From assembly GCA_900107575.1 (NCBI GenBank), contig FNQX01000006.1:1-64000 (forward strand): DNA of 64,000 bases, given 5' to 3'. Below the pieces are notes generated by a model that was not told the origin of the DNA, searched no databases, and saw only the letters and a list, made by a program, of their open reading frames with translations. This document shows positions 62,683 to 64,000 of the stretch, in pieces; positions within the stretch are counted from its first letter, which is position 1; each line of letters begins with the position of its first letter. The translations under genes and the position numbers were made by a program. This DNA comes from Lachnospiraceae bacterium NK3A20. GTDB taxonomy: Bacteria > Bacillota > Clostridia > Lachnospirales > Lachnospiraceae.

Positions 62683-63567
62683 TTAACCCTTGACAGAACC
62701 CAGCGTGATACCCTTTACAAAGTACTTCTGGAAGAAAGGATAGAGAACGAGAAGCGGAATTACGGCAATGACAGCGATGGCCATGCGCACGCCCTGCGTA
62801 GGGACCTTAAAACCAACAGCCATGGAGCTTGAAGCGTGATTCTGCAGGAACACCGTCTGATTGATGACCGCGTTCAGGTAATTTTGAATGCCAAAGAGAT
62901 CCGAGCGTTGCTGCAGGAAATAAATTCCATTCGTCCAGTTGTTCCAGTACCCGATAAGGACCATGAGGCCGATCGTGGCGAGAATAGGCTTGCACATGGG
63001 CAGAGTAATCTTGACAAGGGTCTGTGTCTCAGTAGCGCCATCTACGCGGGAAGCCTCCATAACCTCTTCAGGAATACTGGTGTTTATGTAGGTCCTCATC
63101 ATGATTACATAGAAAGGATTCATGAGCAGATACGGAATGATCATGCCCCAGATCGTATCCTTTAAGCCAAGCAGGTTCGTGTATACCATGTATGTGGGAA
63201 CCAGACCGCCGTTGAAGAGCATCGTAAAGAACAGAAAGAAAGCGATCCCATTGCGACCCGGGAGATCTTTTCTGGAAAGTGGATACGCGAACAATACCGT
63301 AAGGATCAGATTCGCCGTTACACCGATCACGGCATAAAGGATGCTCATCAGATATGCCCTGCCGATAGATGCAGCCGCCGTTCCAAGATATCTGTAAGCA
63401 TTTAAGCTGAATTCTTTCGGAAGCAGGCTGTACCCATGCTGCACAATATAATTCTCATCCGTGAATGAGCTGGCGATCAGAAGCCAAAAAGGGATAACAC
63501 ATGCGGCCACGAGGATGATCATGATCGCATAGGTGATAATCTTTGCCGATTTGCTATTGTTAATCAT
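62683..63567 (-). CDS. LplC/YtcP-type carbohydrate ABC permease (importer 3)
   Basis: A 294-residue permease with six helices, EAA loop MEASRVDGATETQTLVKITL and C terminus GITLGSVKG. Third LplC-type gene of the window. It is 18 bp behind the LplB-type partner. The matching binding protein should lie to the right of the window. No ATPase is present. Confidence 0.92.
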   Translation of the reverse strand: MINNSKSAKIITYAIMIILVAACVIPFWLLIASSFTDENYIVQHGYSLLPKEFSLNAYRYLGTAAASIGRAYLMSILYAVIGVTANLILTVLFAYPLSRKDLPGRNGIAFFLFFTMLFNGGLVPTYMVYTNLLGLKDTIWGMIIPYLLMNPFYVIMMRTYINTSIPEEVMEASRVDGATETQTLVKITLPMCKPILATIGLMVLIGYWNNWTNGIYFLQQRSDLFGIQNYLNAVINQTVFLQNHASSSMAVGFKVPTQGVRMAIAVIAVIPLLVLYPFFQKYFVKGITLGSVKG

Positions 63568-63585
63568 GTCTTTCTCCTCTTAATA

Positions 63586-64000
63586 TCAGAACAGTGCGCT
63601 GTCTGAATCCAGCTTGCGTACAACCATATTTGAAGTAAATACCAGAATAAATCCAACGATAGACTGCAGGAAGCCTGCCGCAGAAGAACGGCCGACATCA
63701 TTCAACTCCAGAAGAGCCCGGTAAACGAAGGTATCAATAGTCTGTGTCGTGGAGTACAGAAGACCGCTGTGCTGAGGAATCTGATAGAAAAGACCGAAAT
63801 CAGAGAAAGCGATACGGCCAACTGCCAGAAGCACCAGCATAATGATCGTCGTCTTGAGCATAGGCATCGTGATGAACTTGATCTGCTGCCATACCGTAGC
63901 TCCATCCATGACAGCTGCCTCATAGTAGGTCTTGTCTATACCGATAACTGTTGAAAAGTAAATAATGGAGCTGTATCCGAAACTCATCCACAGCTGTACG
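63586..64000 (-). CDS. LplB-type carbohydrate ABC permease (importer 3; 5' end beyond window)
   Basis: The last about 137 codons of an LplB-type permease. They include the EAA loop YEAAVMDGATVWQQIKFITM and the family end VRKLDSDSALF, nearly the same as in importer 2 (VRKFDSESALF). The frame is open to the window edge; the start is outside. Confidence 0.9.
   Translation of the reverse strand, partial: VQLWMSFGYSSIIYFSTVIGIDKTYYEAAVMDGATVWQQIKFITMPMLKTTIIMLVLLAVGRIAFSDFGLFYQIPQHSGLLYSTTQTIDTFVYRALLELNDVGRSSAAGFLQSIVGFILVFTSNMVVRKLDSDSALF

Noticed and set aside
51122-64000. A polysaccharide-degrading (PUL-like) locus
   Set aside because: No endo-acting glycoside hydrolase or lyase is present; the only glycosidase-fold enzyme is a phosphorylase, so small sugars are the likely substrates.
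1-64000. tRNA, rRNA, CRISPR array or prophage genes
   Set aside because: None could be recognised on either strand; repeated short motifs seen are coding repeats or regulatory sites.

Overview
The window looks like chromosome of a carbohydrate-fermenting Firmicute of the class Clostridia, most likely Lachnospiraceae from a gut or rumen. This is inferred from the T-box leader, the domain-reversed GH3 beta-glucosidase, the many LplABC-type importers with YesMN-type two-component control, and strong AGGAGG-type ribosome binding sites. Nearly every gene reads leftward (minus strand); the one exception is a two-gene unit at 11.7-15.1 kb. No rRNA, tRNA, CRISPR array or prophage was seen.

Region 1 (1-16.9 kb, G+C-rich). 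A truncated IS200-type transposase sits next to an orphaned T-box leader. A NifX-like protein, an anchored alpha/beta hydrolase, a Fur-family regulator and a metal-exporter-like permease follow. Next comes an operon for rhamnosyl-glucosides: GPH symporter, GH78 rhamnosidase, GH3 glucosidase and a small membrane protein. Then there are two plus-strand surface proteins that combine SGNH-hydrolase-like and leucine-rich-repeat segments, and a DEAD-box RNA helicase.

Region 2 (16.9-27.6 kb). An mglBAC glucose/galactose importer has two structural oddities: the binding protein is circularly permuted and the permease carries about 215 extra coiled-coil residues. Behind it lies a fructan/sucrose operon (binding protein, two permeases, GH32, LacI regulator) with a palindromic operator over the -35 box.

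Region 3 (27.8-64 kb, visibly more A+T-rich up to about 51 kb). Three LplBC-type importers, two of them with their binding protein in view, are interleaved with a dozen esterase- or deacetylase-type proteins: CE1-like, CE2-like, CE4-like, carboxylesterase type B and beta-lactamase-like. There are also two GH13_18 sucrose-phosphorylase-type enzymes, a MATE and an MFS exporter, a YesL protein and a Nif3-YesN-YesM regulatory operon. None of the esterases has a recognisable signal peptide. The best reading is a system that imports small esterified sugars intact, strips the acyl groups inside the cell and phosphorolyses the freed sucrose or related glucoside. That would suit plant acylsucroses or sucrose phenylpropanoid esters. 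It is an inference, but gene content, location and shared promoter elements all point to it. A 16-bp element lies 36-41 nt upstream of TATACT/TATAGT -10 boxes in front of both visible binding-protein genes and the regulatory operon, which suggests one YesN-type regulon. Two esterase-family proteins here have lost the catalytic serine. A GH172-like tail fragment and an IS66 relic mark the edges of the modules.
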